Source of the DNA: DASXSB01 sp036506275
Lineage (GTDB): Bacteria > Methylomirabilota > Methylomirabilia > Rokubacteriales > CSP1-6
Reading direction: 5' to 3'
Assembly (NCBI GenBank): GCA_036506275.1
Contig: DASXSB010000014.1
Coordinates: 4,740 to 68,739 of the forward strand
Length of the DNA stretch: 64,000 nucleotides
A program made the position numbers and the translations under genes. This document shows, in pieces, positions 36,462-44,676 of the stretch (the stretch's first letter is position 1; each line of letters starts with the position of its first letter). The notes below the pieces were generated by a model. That model saw only the letters and a program-made list of their open reading frames with translations. It was not told the DNA's origin and made no database searches.

Positions 36462-37442
36462 ATGCTGATCCTGTCCCGCCGCGACGTGATCGAGCTCCTG
36501 ACGCTGCGCGACTGCATCGACGCCGTGGAGCAGGCCTTCCGACTCCATGTCGAGGGGCGCACGCTGCGCCCGCGCGTGCTCGGGATGCCGGCCGCCGACG
36601 GCGGGTTCCACATCAAGGCGGCGGGGTTGGCGGGGGCGAGGAGTTATTTCGCGGCCAAGATCAACGCGAACTTCCCGGAGAATCCGCGGCGCTACGGGCG
36701 GCCCGCCATCCAGGGCACGGTCGTGCTCGCCGACGCGACGACGGGCGAGCCGCTGGCGGTGATGGACTCCGGGAGCGTGACCGCCTTGCGGACGGGCGCG
36801 GCCACGGCGGTGGCGGCGAAATATCTCGCGCGCACGGACGCGCGCACGGCCACGATCGTGGGCGCGGGCGTCCAGGGCGAGCCCCAGCTGGCGGCGATCG
36901 CGGCCGTGCTGCCGCTCACGCGCGCGTGGGTGTTCGACCTCGATCAGGCGCGCGCGGAAGGCATGGCGGCCCGCGCCACCGCGCAGCTCGGCGTGGCGGT
37001 GGTGGCCGGGCGCGATCTTCGCGCCGCCCTGCGTGACAGCGACGTCTGCGTCACGTGCACGCCGTCGCGGCGCGTCCTCGTGGCGGCCGGCGACGTCGGC
37101 CCCGGAATCTTCATCGCGGCCGTCGGCGCCGACAGCGAAGGCAAACAGGAGCTCGACCCCGCCCTCGTCGCCTCCGCCACCCTCGTCGTCGACATGCTCG
37201 ACCAGTGCGCCGTCATCGGCGAATTGCAGCACGCGCTCGCCGCCGGGCTGCTCGGGCGCGAGGACGTCCACGCCGAGCTGGCCGACGTCGTCGTCGGACG
37301 GCGTCCCGGGCGATCGCGCGCGGACGAGATCACGATCTTCGACAGCTCGGGCACCGCCCTCGAGGACGTTGCCGCCGCCCTCTGCGTCTACGAGAAGGCG
37401 TGCGCGGTGGGGCGGGGGATGGAGGTCAAGCTCGATGCCTGA
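36462..37442 (+). CDS. Ornithine cyclodeaminase/mu-crystallin family protein
   Basis: A 326-residue NAD(P)-dependent protein of the ornithine cyclodeaminase family: substrate-side strand GGFHIKAAGL and FAAKINANFPENP, helix MDSGSVTALRTGAATAVAAK, and the Rossmann motif IVGAGVQGE. Members act as cyclodeaminases, imine reductases or amino-acid dehydrogenases; the substrate cannot be assigned. It is unusual between chrB (1 bp upstream) and chrA (8-bp overlap), so it is co-transcribed with chromate genes, perhaps as an NAD(P)H-dependent reductase. Confidence 0.88.
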   Translation: MLILSRRDVIELLTLRDCIDAVEQAFRLHVEGRTLRPRVLGMPAADGGFHIKAAGLAGARSYFAAKINANFPENPRRYGRPAIQGTVVLADATTGEPLAVMDSGSVTALRTGAATAVAAKYLARTDARTATIVGAGVQGEPQLAAIAAVLPLTRAWVFDLDQARAEGMAARATAQLGVAVVAGRDLRAALRDSDVCVTCTPSRRVLVAAGDVGPGIFIAAVGADSEGKQELDPALVASATLVVDMLDQCAVIGELQHALAAGLLGREDVHAELADVVVGRRPGRSRADEITIFDSSGTALEDVAAALCVYEKACAVGRGMEVKLDA

Positions 37443-38658
37443 ACCCACGGATGGCGGGACCACGAATCGCTGGAAGGAAATCGCGACCGGCTTTCTGAAG
37501 ATCGGCGCCACCGGGTACGGCGGTCCCGCCATCATGGGCGTGATGCAGGCGGAGTTTCAGGAGCGGCGTCAGTGGGTTTCGAAGCCGCAATTCGTGGAAG
37601 GCCTGGCCCTCGTCAACGTCCTCCCCGGCGCCACCGCCGTCGAGCTCGGTATTTTTCTCGGGTATGCCCGCGGCGGATGGTGGGGCGGCCTCGTGGCCGG
37701 ACTCTGCTTCGCCGCCCCCGGCTTCGTGGTGATGCTCGCTCTCGCACTGGCGTACGCCACGCTTGACGTGAATCCGATCGTTCGGAGCGCGCTCTACGGT
37801 CTGGGGCCGGTCGTGCTCGCGATCTTCGTGGTGGCCCTCGTGCGCCTCGGGCGGTCAGCCCTGCGCGCGTGGCCGCAGCGACTCATCGCGACCGCCGCCG
37901 CCGTCGCCGCGCTCCTGAGCCCGATCGGCGCCGCCGCCATCCTGCTCCTCGCGGGAGCCGTCGGTCTCTTCCTCTTCCACTCGCGGCGCGCGGGGGCCAT
38001 CGTGCTTCTCGCGCTGACGGCCGGCATCGCCCTCATGCCGTTCGTCGTGTGGTCTCCCCTCGGCTCCCTGATCACGAGCGGCGGTCCCGGGTTCGGGAGG
38101 GTCATCGCGCTCTTCTCGACCATCGGCACCGTCACCTTCGGCGGTGGGTTGTCGATGATCGCGCTCGTGGAGGAGCACGTGGTCCATCGCCTGCACTGGC
38201 TGACGCCGCCAGAGTTCATCGCGGGCCTCGCCCTCGGCCAGCTCACGCCGGGTCCGATATTGATGGTGGCCGCGTTCATCGGCTACAAGCTGCTCGGCGT
38301 CGGCGGCGCCGTCGCCGCCGCGGTCGCGATGTTCCTGCCGTCGTTCGTGCTCATGCTGGCAATCCTGCCCGCGTTCGACCGCGTGCGGAAACTCACGTGG
38401 ATGAAGGCCGTCATCCAGGGCATCGGTCCCGCCGTCATCGGCGTCATGGCGGTGGCGCTTTCTCGCCTGGCGCCGGCCTCGGCGCCCGATCCCGTCGCCG
38501 TCATCGTGCTGGTGGCGGCGGTGGCCGTGCTCCTGTTCGGGCAGGTGGCGCCCCTGCCGGCGATGCTCGGGGGCGCCGTGCTTGGAGTGGCGCGGAGCTG
38601 GCTCGCGGCGCTGCCGGGTCTGAAGCCGGCTCTCGGTCTCGGCCTCTGGGTTCGATGA
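37435..38658 (+). CDS. chrA: Chromate transporter ChrA (first copy)
   Basis: A 407-residue long-chain CHR-family transporter with two homologous halves, each starting with the conserved motif type (FLKIGATGYGGPAIMGVMQ in the first, FSTIGTVTFGGGLSMIAL in the second) and each containing a P-G-x-proline segment (LPGATAVELGIFLGY; LTPGPILMVAAFIGY). It exports chromate from the cytoplasm in characterised relatives. The ATG at 37435 lies inside the end of the upstream gene, and its stop overlaps the next chrA in ATGA, so three genes are translationally coupled. Confidence 0.92.
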   Translation: MPEPTDGGTTNRWKEIATGFLKIGATGYGGPAIMGVMQAEFQERRQWVSKPQFVEGLALVNVLPGATAVELGIFLGYARGGWWGGLVAGLCFAAPGFVVMLALALAYATLDVNPIVRSALYGLGPVVLAIFVVALVRLGRSALRAWPQRLIATAAAVAALLSPIGAAAILLLAGAVGLFLFHSRRAGAIVLLALTAGIALMPFVVWSPLGSLITSGGPGFGRVIALFSTIGTVTFGGGLSMIALVEEHVVHRLHWLTPPEFIAGLALGQLTPGPILMVAAFIGYKLLGVGGAVAAAVAMFLPSFVLMLAILPAFDRVRKLTWMKAVIQGIGPAVIGVMAVALSRLAPASAPDPVAVIVLVAAVAVLLFGQVAPLPAMLGGAVLGVARSWLAALPGLKPALGLGLWVR

Positions 38659-39779
38659 TGGTGCGGCCCACCACCACCGAGCTCCTGAAGTACTTCCTCT
38701 ATCTGGGGAGCCTCGGATTCGGTGGGCCCGTCGCGCTCGTGGGCTACATGCAGCGCGATCTCGTCGAGCGCCGCCCCTGGTTCTCGAAAGAGGAGTACAT
38801 GAAGTCGCTCGCCCTCGCGCAGCTCGCGCCCGGCCCGCTCGCGGCCCAGCTCGCGATCTGTCTCGGCTACGTCCACTCGCGCGTGCGCGGAGCGAGCCTG
38901 GTCGCCCTCACCTTCGTGCTGCCGTCGTTCGTGATGACGGTCGTCATCAGCTGGCTCTACGTCCGCTTCGGCGGCTTGCCGTGGATGCAGGCCGCGTTCT
39001 ACGGCGTGGGCGCGACCGTGATCGGGATCATCGTGCTCGCCGCCTACAAGCTGGCGCGCCTCACCATGGCCAAGGACAAGGTCCAGTGGCTGCTGTTCGT
39101 GATGATGGCCGCGGTCACGGCGTGGACGGAGTCCGAGATCCTCTGGCTCTTCCTGCTCTGTGGCGTGGTGGCGGTGGTCGCGCAGGCGCCGCCGGCGTGG
39201 CTCCGGCGCTCCGCGCCCGCCTGCCTCGCGGTGGCGGCGACTCCCGACGTGCTCGCGCAGCTCTTCTGGTTCTTCGCGAAGGCGGGCGCCTTCGTGTTCG
39301 GGAGCGGCCTCGCCATCGTGCCGTTCCTGTATGGCGGGGTGGTGCAGCAGTACGGTTGGCTGAACGACCAGCAGTTCCTCGACGCCGTCGCCGTCGCCAT
39401 GCTGACGCCGGGTCCGATCGTCATCACGGTCGCCTTCATCGGATACCTGGTGGCGAGCTTTCCGGGGGCGGTGGCGGCCGCCGTCGGCGTCTTCCTGCCC
39501 GTTTACCTGTTCGTGGTGATCCCGTTTCCCTTCTTCGATCGCATCAGCGGAAACCCGAAGGTGAAGGCCTTCGTGGCCGGGCTCACCGCGGCCGCCTCCG
39601 GCACCATCGCCGGCGCCTGCGTCGTACTCGCACGCCGGGCCATCGTCGACGTGCCGACGCTCCTCATCGCCGCCGCCGCCCTCGGGCTCTCCATTCGCTT
39701 CAAGGTTCCGGAGCCCGTGCTCATCGCGGCCGGGGCGGCGGCCGGCTTCGTGATCTTTTCCGTTCGTAGAGGAGGATGA
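38655..39779 (+). CDS. chrA: Chromate transporter ChrA (second copy)
   Basis: A 374-residue CHR-family transporter, also with two halves (YFLYLGSLGFGGPVALVGYM with APGPLAAQLAICLGY; FFAKAGAFVFGSGLAIVPFL with LTPGPIVITVAFIGY). The two ChrA proteins are clearly different, so this is not a recent duplication; they may differ in affinity or in substrate (chromate versus sulfate-like anions). It is coupled to the first copy by a 4-base overlap and to the following gene, whose alternative ATG would overlap its stop. Confidence 0.92.
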   Translation: MMVRPTTTELLKYFLYLGSLGFGGPVALVGYMQRDLVERRPWFSKEEYMKSLALAQLAPGPLAAQLAICLGYVHSRVRGASLVALTFVLPSFVMTVVISWLYVRFGGLPWMQAAFYGVGATVIGIIVLAAYKLARLTMAKDKVQWLLFVMMAAVTAWTESEILWLFLLCGVVAVVAQAPPAWLRRSAPACLAVAATPDVLAQLFWFFAKAGAFVFGSGLAIVPFLYGGVVQQYGWLNDQQFLDAVAVAMLTPGPIVITVAFIGYLVASFPGAVAAAVGVFLPVYLFVVIPFPFFDRISGNPKVKAFVAGLTAAASGTIAGACVVLARRAIVDVPTLLIAAAALGLSIRFKVPEPVLIAAGAAAGFVIFSVRRGG

Positions 39780-39781
39780 CC

Positions 39782-40609
39782 ATGAAGTGGATCACGCGTG
39801 AGCGTGCTCGTGTGGATCGCATCGCCTGTCCGTGGTTGATCACGCGCTTCATCGATCCGAGTCCCGTGTTTCTCTTCGTCCCTGCCTCGGAGGTCGTCGC
39901 CGCCGCGCAGCGGGAAGGCGCCATTCCGTACGACATTCCGAACGTCGAGCTCGGTCATCACGGGAGGCGCTGCTCGTTCGATGCGTTCATCGATCGCTAC
40001 GAGCTCGGCGATCCCGCCCTCGGCACCCTCGCCGACATCGTGCGCGGCGCCGATACCGACGATCGTGCGCTCACGCCGGAATCGGCGGGCCTGTACGCGG
40101 CCGCCACCGGGTTCCAGGCGATCAGCCGGGACGACTTCGACAACATGGAGCGGCAATTCCCGATGTACGACGCGCTCTACGCGTTTGCGCGCACGAAGGC
40201 GGCCCCCGTGGGCACGCCCCCGGCGCGAGTCCTGTTCGTGTGCCTCCACGGCGCCGCCAAGAGCGTCGTCGCGGCGGCTCACCTCCGCCGACTGGCGGCC
40301 GCGCGGGGGCTTCCCATCGAGGCCGTGGCGGCGGGCACGGAGCCCGATCGTGAGCTGGCCCCGGCGGCGGTGAAGGGCCTCGCGGGAGACGGCCTGACGG
40401 CGGCGCCGCGCCGGCCGCGGCCGGTCACGCTGTACGACCTCCAGCGCGCCACGCGCGTGGTGACGTTCGGCTGCGACGTCGTGCCCGCTCACGGCCAGCC
40501 GACGGAACAGTGGGATGTCCCGGCCGTGAGCGACGGCTACGAGGCGGCGCGGGACCGCATCGTCGCCCACGTGGAGCGCCTGGTGGCCGACGTCGCGCGC
40601 GGGGCCTGA
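39782..40609 (+). CDS. ChrB_C domain fused to LMW-phosphatase/ArsC-like domain
   Basis: A 275-residue fusion. Residues 1-135 repeat the ChrB C-terminal domain (RARVDRIACPWLITRFIDP, cf. chrB). Residues about 148-275 resemble low-molecular-weight phosphatase/thioredoxin-type arsenate reductase: VLFVCLHGAAKSVVAAAHL with nucleophile C154. In the P-loop the usual Asn is Gly and the invariant Arg before Ser is Lys (CLHGAAKS), so normal phosphatase or arsenate reductase chemistry may be changed. The ATG at 39782 has GGAGG at good distance; an earlier ATG at 39776 overlaps chrA. Last gene of the chr operon. Confidence 0.85.
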   Translation: MKWITRERARVDRIACPWLITRFIDPSPVFLFVPASEVVAAAQREGAIPYDIPNVELGHHGRRCSFDAFIDRYELGDPALGTLADIVRGADTDDRALTPESAGLYAAATGFQAISRDDFDNMERQFPMYDALYAFARTKAAPVGTPPARVLFVCLHGAAKSVVAAAHLRRLAAARGLPIEAVAAGTEPDRELAPAAVKGLAGDGLTAAPRRPRPVTLYDLQRATRVVTFGCDVVPAHGQPTEQWDVPAVSDGYEAARDRIVAHVERLVADVARGA

Positions 40610-40664
40610 GCGCGCGGACGTCGAGGCGCGCGGCGTCGAGCGCGCCGCCGCCGGGCGCACGGCC

Positions 40665-41036
40665 TCAGACGCGGCCCACGTGCGCGGCGACCGCCAGCCA
40701 GCGCCCGTCGCGTCGCGCCCACACGTCCGTGTAGCGCCCGCGCCCGTCCTGGCCGTCCGGGCGCCGGTACGTCGTGCGCGCGTGGATGATGGCGACGTCG
40801 CCTATGATGCGGACGTTCACGTCGTGGGCGGCGAGATCCTTGATCTGCACGGGACGCGCCGTCTGCGCGAGGAAGGCGGTGCGATCGACGAGAGTCCCAT
40901 CCGGATTGCTGCACAGGAAGTCGGGCGCGAGGATCTCGTCGAACCGTCGCACGTCGCCGTCCTGGACCGATCGAATGTATTCCCGATTCAGCTCGAGCAG
41001 GGTCTCGAGATCCGGCCTGGCTGCGCTGTCGGTCAT
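40665..41036 (-). CDS. SnoaL/NTF2-like protein
   Basis: A 123-residue single-domain protein of the NTF2 fold: LLELNREYIRSVQDGDVRRFDEILAPDFLCSNPDGTLVD, then VRIIGDVAIIHARTTYRRPDG and YTDVWARRDGRWLAVAAHV. Most such DUF4440/SnoaL-like proteins have no known function; some are isomerases or small-molecule binders. GGAGGAG lies before the ATG at 41036. It is convergent with the chr operon and divergent from the TPP-enzyme gene. Confidence 0.83.
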   Translation of the reverse strand: MTDSAARPDLETLLELNREYIRSVQDGDVRRFDEILAPDFLCSNPDGTLVDRTAFLAQTARPVQIKDLAAHDVNVRIIGDVAIIHARTTYRRPDGQDGRGRYTDVWARRDGRWLAVAAHVGRV

Positions 41037-41167
41037 GCAGTCTCCTCCTCGGCGCTCCCGGCGAGCGGGTGCCGCCGCCCCCAGTGTATTCCTCCCCCGC
41101 GTCGACGGAAGCCTGCGGGTGGGCGGACGCGCGAGCGTGCGATACTGCGCCGTTGGAGGGATCGGCC

Positions 41168-42892
41168 ATGGGGTTTCGGACGCTGCATCCCGAGACGACG
41201 GCGGAGGCGTACCTCGAGCTGCTGAAGGACCGCGGCATCGACGTCTTTCTCGGCAACGCCGGCACCGACTTCGCATCGCTCGTGGAAGCGTTCGCGCGCT
41301 TCGAGGCGGAGGACGGCCGCGGACCGCGCCCGCTGGTGGTGCCGCACGAGTTCGTGGCGGTGTCGATGGCGCACGGCTACTACGCGGCGAGCGGCCGCCC
41401 GGCGGCGGTGATGGTCCACGTCAACGTGGGCACCGGCAACGCCGCCACCGCCATCATCACCGCCGCCCGCGCCAACGTGCCCGTCCTCATGACGGCGGGG
41501 CGGACGCCGATCACCGAGGAGGGCCTGCCCGGCGCCCGCGACCTGCACATCCACTGGGCGCAGGAGAGCTTCGACCAGGCGGCGATGCTGCGCGAATACG
41601 TGAAGTGGGACTACGAGCTGCGCACGCCCGTGCAGCTCGAGTCGGTGGTCGATCGCGCCTTCGAGCTGATGCAGGCGGATCCGCGCGGGCCCGTCTACCT
41701 GACGCTGCCGCGGGAGGTGCTGGCCGCCCGTCCCGGCGCGCTCACGATCACGTCGCCGCCGCGGCGAGAGTCCCGGAGCGAGCGGTTTCCGGATCCCGCG
41801 CGGATCGACGAGGCCGCGCGCATCCTCGCCCGCGCCGACTATCCGATCGTCCTCACCTCGGCGGCGGGCATCGACGCGCGCGCGGTCGCCGGCCTCGTCG
41901 AGCTGGCGGAGGCGGGCGGGATCGGCGTCGTGGAAGCGGATCCGATCTATCTGAACTTCTCGCACGGACACGATCTCCACCTCGGCTACAACCAGGCGGG
42001 AGCGACGAATCCCTCCGTCGGCGACGCCGACGCGATCATGGTCGTGGAGGCGGACGTCCCCTGGTATCCGGCGCTGAAGAAGCCCGCCCCCCACGCGCCG
42101 GTCATCCATCTCGGTGTCGATCCGTTCTTCTCGCGCTATCCGATGCGCAGCTATCCGTGCGACGTGCCGATCGCGGCCACGCCGGCGGCAGCCCTGCCCC
42201 TGCTCGCGGACGCGGTCCGTCGCCACGCCGATCCGGCGGCGGTGATGCGGCGTCGCGAGCGTCTTGCCGCCGAGCACCGACGGCGCCAGGCCGCCTGGGA
42301 ACAGACGGCGCTCGGACAGTCGAGCTCGTCGACGATCGGCTTCGCATGGGCGTCGCGCTGCATCGGCGAGATCGTGGACGAGAGCACGGCCGTCGTGAAC
42401 GAATATCCGCTCGATCGACGCTTCGCCGTCCTCACACGATCCGGCAGCTACTTCGGGTCGCCGCACTCGAGCGGCCTCGGGTTCGGTCTGGGAGCCGCCC
42501 TCGGTGTGAAGCTCGCCCGTCCGGCGTCGACGGTCATCGCCACCGTCGGCGACGGCGCCTACTTCTTCGGAGAGCCGCTGTCCTGCCTGTTCGTGCAGCG
42601 CGCGCACCGACTGCCGATCCTCACCGTCGTCTTCAACAACCAGCAATGGGAAGCGGTGAAGTTCGGGGCGCTGGCGGTGCATCCGGCCGGCGTCGCGAAA
42701 TCGCGCGGGCGCTTCCCGCTCAGCGAGCTCCGGCCCTCGCCGCGCTTCGAGGAGATGGCGAAGACAGTGGACGGCTACGGTGAGCGGGTGGAGGGTCCGA
42801 GCGAGCTGCCGGGCGCGCTCAAGCGCGGGCTGGCGGCCGTGCGCGAAGGGCGGCCCGCCATCCTGAACGTCCTTTGCCAGCGTGAGGTCTAG
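41168..42892 (+). CDS. Thiamine-diphosphate enzyme, acetolactate synthase-like
   Basis: A 574-residue enzyme with the three domains of the acetolactate synthase/benzoylformate decarboxylase family. The cofactor-activating glutamate is in VVPHEFVAVSMAHGYY, and the C-terminal TPP motif is GDG followed after exactly 26 residues by NN (GDGAYFF to VVFNNQQ). It probably decarboxylates or ligates a 2-oxo acid; the exact reaction is not readable. GGAGGG precedes the ATG at 41168. Its end overlaps the hydrolase-cytochrome gene by 11 bp. Confidence 0.87.
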   Translation: MGFRTLHPETTAEAYLELLKDRGIDVFLGNAGTDFASLVEAFARFEAEDGRGPRPLVVPHEFVAVSMAHGYYAASGRPAAVMVHVNVGTGNAATAIITAARANVPVLMTAGRTPITEEGLPGARDLHIHWAQESFDQAAMLREYVKWDYELRTPVQLESVVDRAFELMQADPRGPVYLTLPREVLAARPGALTITSPPRRESRSERFPDPARIDEAARILARADYPIVLTSAAGIDARAVAGLVELAEAGGIGVVEADPIYLNFSHGHDLHLGYNQAGATNPSVGDADAIMVVEADVPWYPALKKPAPHAPVIHLGVDPFFSRYPMRSYPCDVPIAATPAAALPLLADAVRRHADPAAVMRRRERLAAEHRRRQAAWEQTALGQSSSSTIGFAWASRCIGEIVDESTAVVNEYPLDRRFAVLTRSGSYFGSPHSSGLGFGLGAALGVKLARPASTVIATVGDGAYFFGEPLSCLFVQRAHRLPILTVVFNNQQWEAVKFGALAVHPAGVAKSRGRFPLSELRPSPRFEEMAKTVDGYGERVEGPSELPGALKRGLAAVREGRPAILNVLCQREV

Positions 42893-44672
42893 GGGACTGA
42901 CCGTTCGCGGCGCCGGCGCTCGTCGAGTGCCGCGATGGGTGGAGTGGGCAAGGGTGATCGTCGCGCTCGCGCTGTTCGCGGGTTCCGCCCAGACGGCGGC
43001 ACAGCCGCGACCGGCGGCGCCCGGATGGACGGTGATCCGCGACATTCCCTACCCCGGCGCCGCCAAGGGCGACCGCCGCCGCAGTCTCGATCTCTATCAG
43101 CCGTCCGAGCGCGGACAGAAGCCGCCGCTCGTGATCTTCATCCACGGCGGATTCTGGTTGCTCGACGACGACCACTATCGGATCGGCCCCGCCTTCGCGG
43201 AGTCCCTCGCGAAGGAGGGAGTGGCGGTGGCGCTCCTGCGCTATCGGCTGGCGCCGGGCGCCCGCCATCCCGCGCAGGCGGAGGACGTCGCCGCCGGTGT
43301 CGCGCTCCTCGTCCGCCAGGCGGAGCGCTACGGATACGACGGCAAACGCATCTATCTCGCGGGCCATTCGGCGGGCGGACATCTCGCCGCCCTCGTCGCT
43401 CTCGACCCGAGGTACCTGGCCCGGCACCAGGTCACTCCGGCCGCGCTCGCGGGCGTGATCCCGTTCAGCGGCATCTACGATCTCTCGCTCCGCCCCGGGA
43501 TCTCCGACAATCAGCGCGAGGCAACGGAGAAAACGTTCGGCAAGGATCCCGGCGTGCTCGAGCAGGCCTCGCCGCTGCGTCACGTGCGGGCGACGGCGCC
43601 GCCGTTCCTGATCCTCGGTGCCCAGAACGACTTCCCCGAGTTCCTTCCCGACATGAAACGTTTCTCCGACGCCCTCATGCGCGCCGGGCAGCCGTCGGCG
43701 GAGCGGTGGATCGTACCGAACGTGGACCATTTCAGCCTCGTCCAGCTCGACGACCGGGACAACAGCGTCCGCTTCCTGGTGCTGGACTTCATCAAGGTCA
43801 CGCCGCTGCCGCCATCGGTCAAGATGTGGGCGGACGCCCGACGGCGCTGGCGCGATCCGCCCTTCACCACACTACCGTTCTGGCGCCACGCCAATCTCAT
43901 TCGCCCGTACCCGGTCGATCAGCGCTTCGTGGCCAGCCTCATCGCCGTCTTCGGCGACTCGCGGCACGAGCTCCTTGAATGGCCGCTGGAACGGTTCCAC
44001 GCCATCGGCCTCTTCGACTATCTGGCGGCGCTGCCGGCGGCCAAGCTCGGCCGCGGCGACTATCTGGTGGTCACCAACGTTCAGAACGAGAAGCGCTTCT
44101 GGCGACGGGAAACGATTGCCCCCTACGACCCCGTCCTCGTCGTGGGGCTCGACGACGAGAAGAACCTCTTCCGGCTCAGCATCTTCTATCGCGGCCAGCG
44201 CGAGTATTCGTGGAAGGACGGTCCCATGCCGCCCATGATGGCGCGCCCGCTGGGCGCATTCGTCCACTTCATGAAGGAGCCGCCCCCTGACGTCGAATTG
44301 GAGGCCCGGCACTTCGGACTCACCGACGATTCGTTCCGTCTGGTGGCGAACGATCCTCTCGCCGCCCTCCGCGACCTTCCCAAGGACGTCTTCGACACCG
44401 TCACGGAGCGCAACGCCTGCGTGTACTGCCATAGCTGGCGCGGCGCGGGGACGACCAGCCACCACGTGACGGCGGAGACCGGCAGCGCCCACGGTGGGAT
44501 GGCGCTGCCGCTGGAATCGTATCCGCCCGAAGTATGGAAGGCGTTTCTCTTCGACCACGAGGCGGTGGTGCGGAAGATCGGGGTCCGGCCCAACCCCGTG
44601 GCCGATCCCGCGCGGCAAGCGCTGTACGAGCTGGTGAACGAGTCGCGACGCGTCCAGGAGCGGAAACGATAG
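42882..44672 (+). CDS. Alpha/beta hydrolase fused to c-type haem domain
   Basis: A 596-residue exported protein. A hydrophobic leader lies at about 22-40. Residues 50-300 are an esterase/kynurenine-formamidase-like hydrolase with oxyanion motif HGG at 88-90 and nucleophile S163 in GHSAGG. A central region of about 200 residues has no match I recognise. The C-terminus has one haem c site CVYCH at 513-517 and a likely axial methionine M540 in GGMALPL. Both halves lie on one uninterrupted frame. The start is uncertain: the GTG at 42882 is used, but GTG codons near 42928 would still keep the leader. Confidence 0.8.
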   Translation: MRSRGLTVRGAGARRVPRWVEWARVIVALALFAGSAQTAAQPRPAAPGWTVIRDIPYPGAAKGDRRRSLDLYQPSERGQKPPLVIFIHGGFWLLDDDHYRIGPAFAESLAKEGVAVALLRYRLAPGARHPAQAEDVAAGVALLVRQAERYGYDGKRIYLAGHSAGGHLAALVALDPRYLARHQVTPAALAGVIPFSGIYDLSLRPGISDNQREATEKTFGKDPGVLEQASPLRHVRATAPPFLILGAQNDFPEFLPDMKRFSDALMRAGQPSAERWIVPNVDHFSLVQLDDRDNSVRFLVLDFIKVTPLPPSVKMWADARRRWRDPPFTTLPFWRHANLIRPYPVDQRFVASLIAVFGDSRHELLEWPLERFHAIGLFDYLAALPAAKLGRGDYLVVTNVQNEKRFWRRETIAPYDPVLVVGLDDEKNLFRLSIFYRGQREYSWKDGPMPPMMARPLGAFVHFMKEPPPDVELEARHFGLTDDSFRLVANDPLAALRDLPKDVFDTVTERNACVYCHSWRGAGTTSHHVTAETGSAHGGMALPLESYPPEVWKAFLFDHEAVVRKIGVRPNPVADPARQALYELVNESRRVQERKR

Positions 44673-44676
44673 CCCC

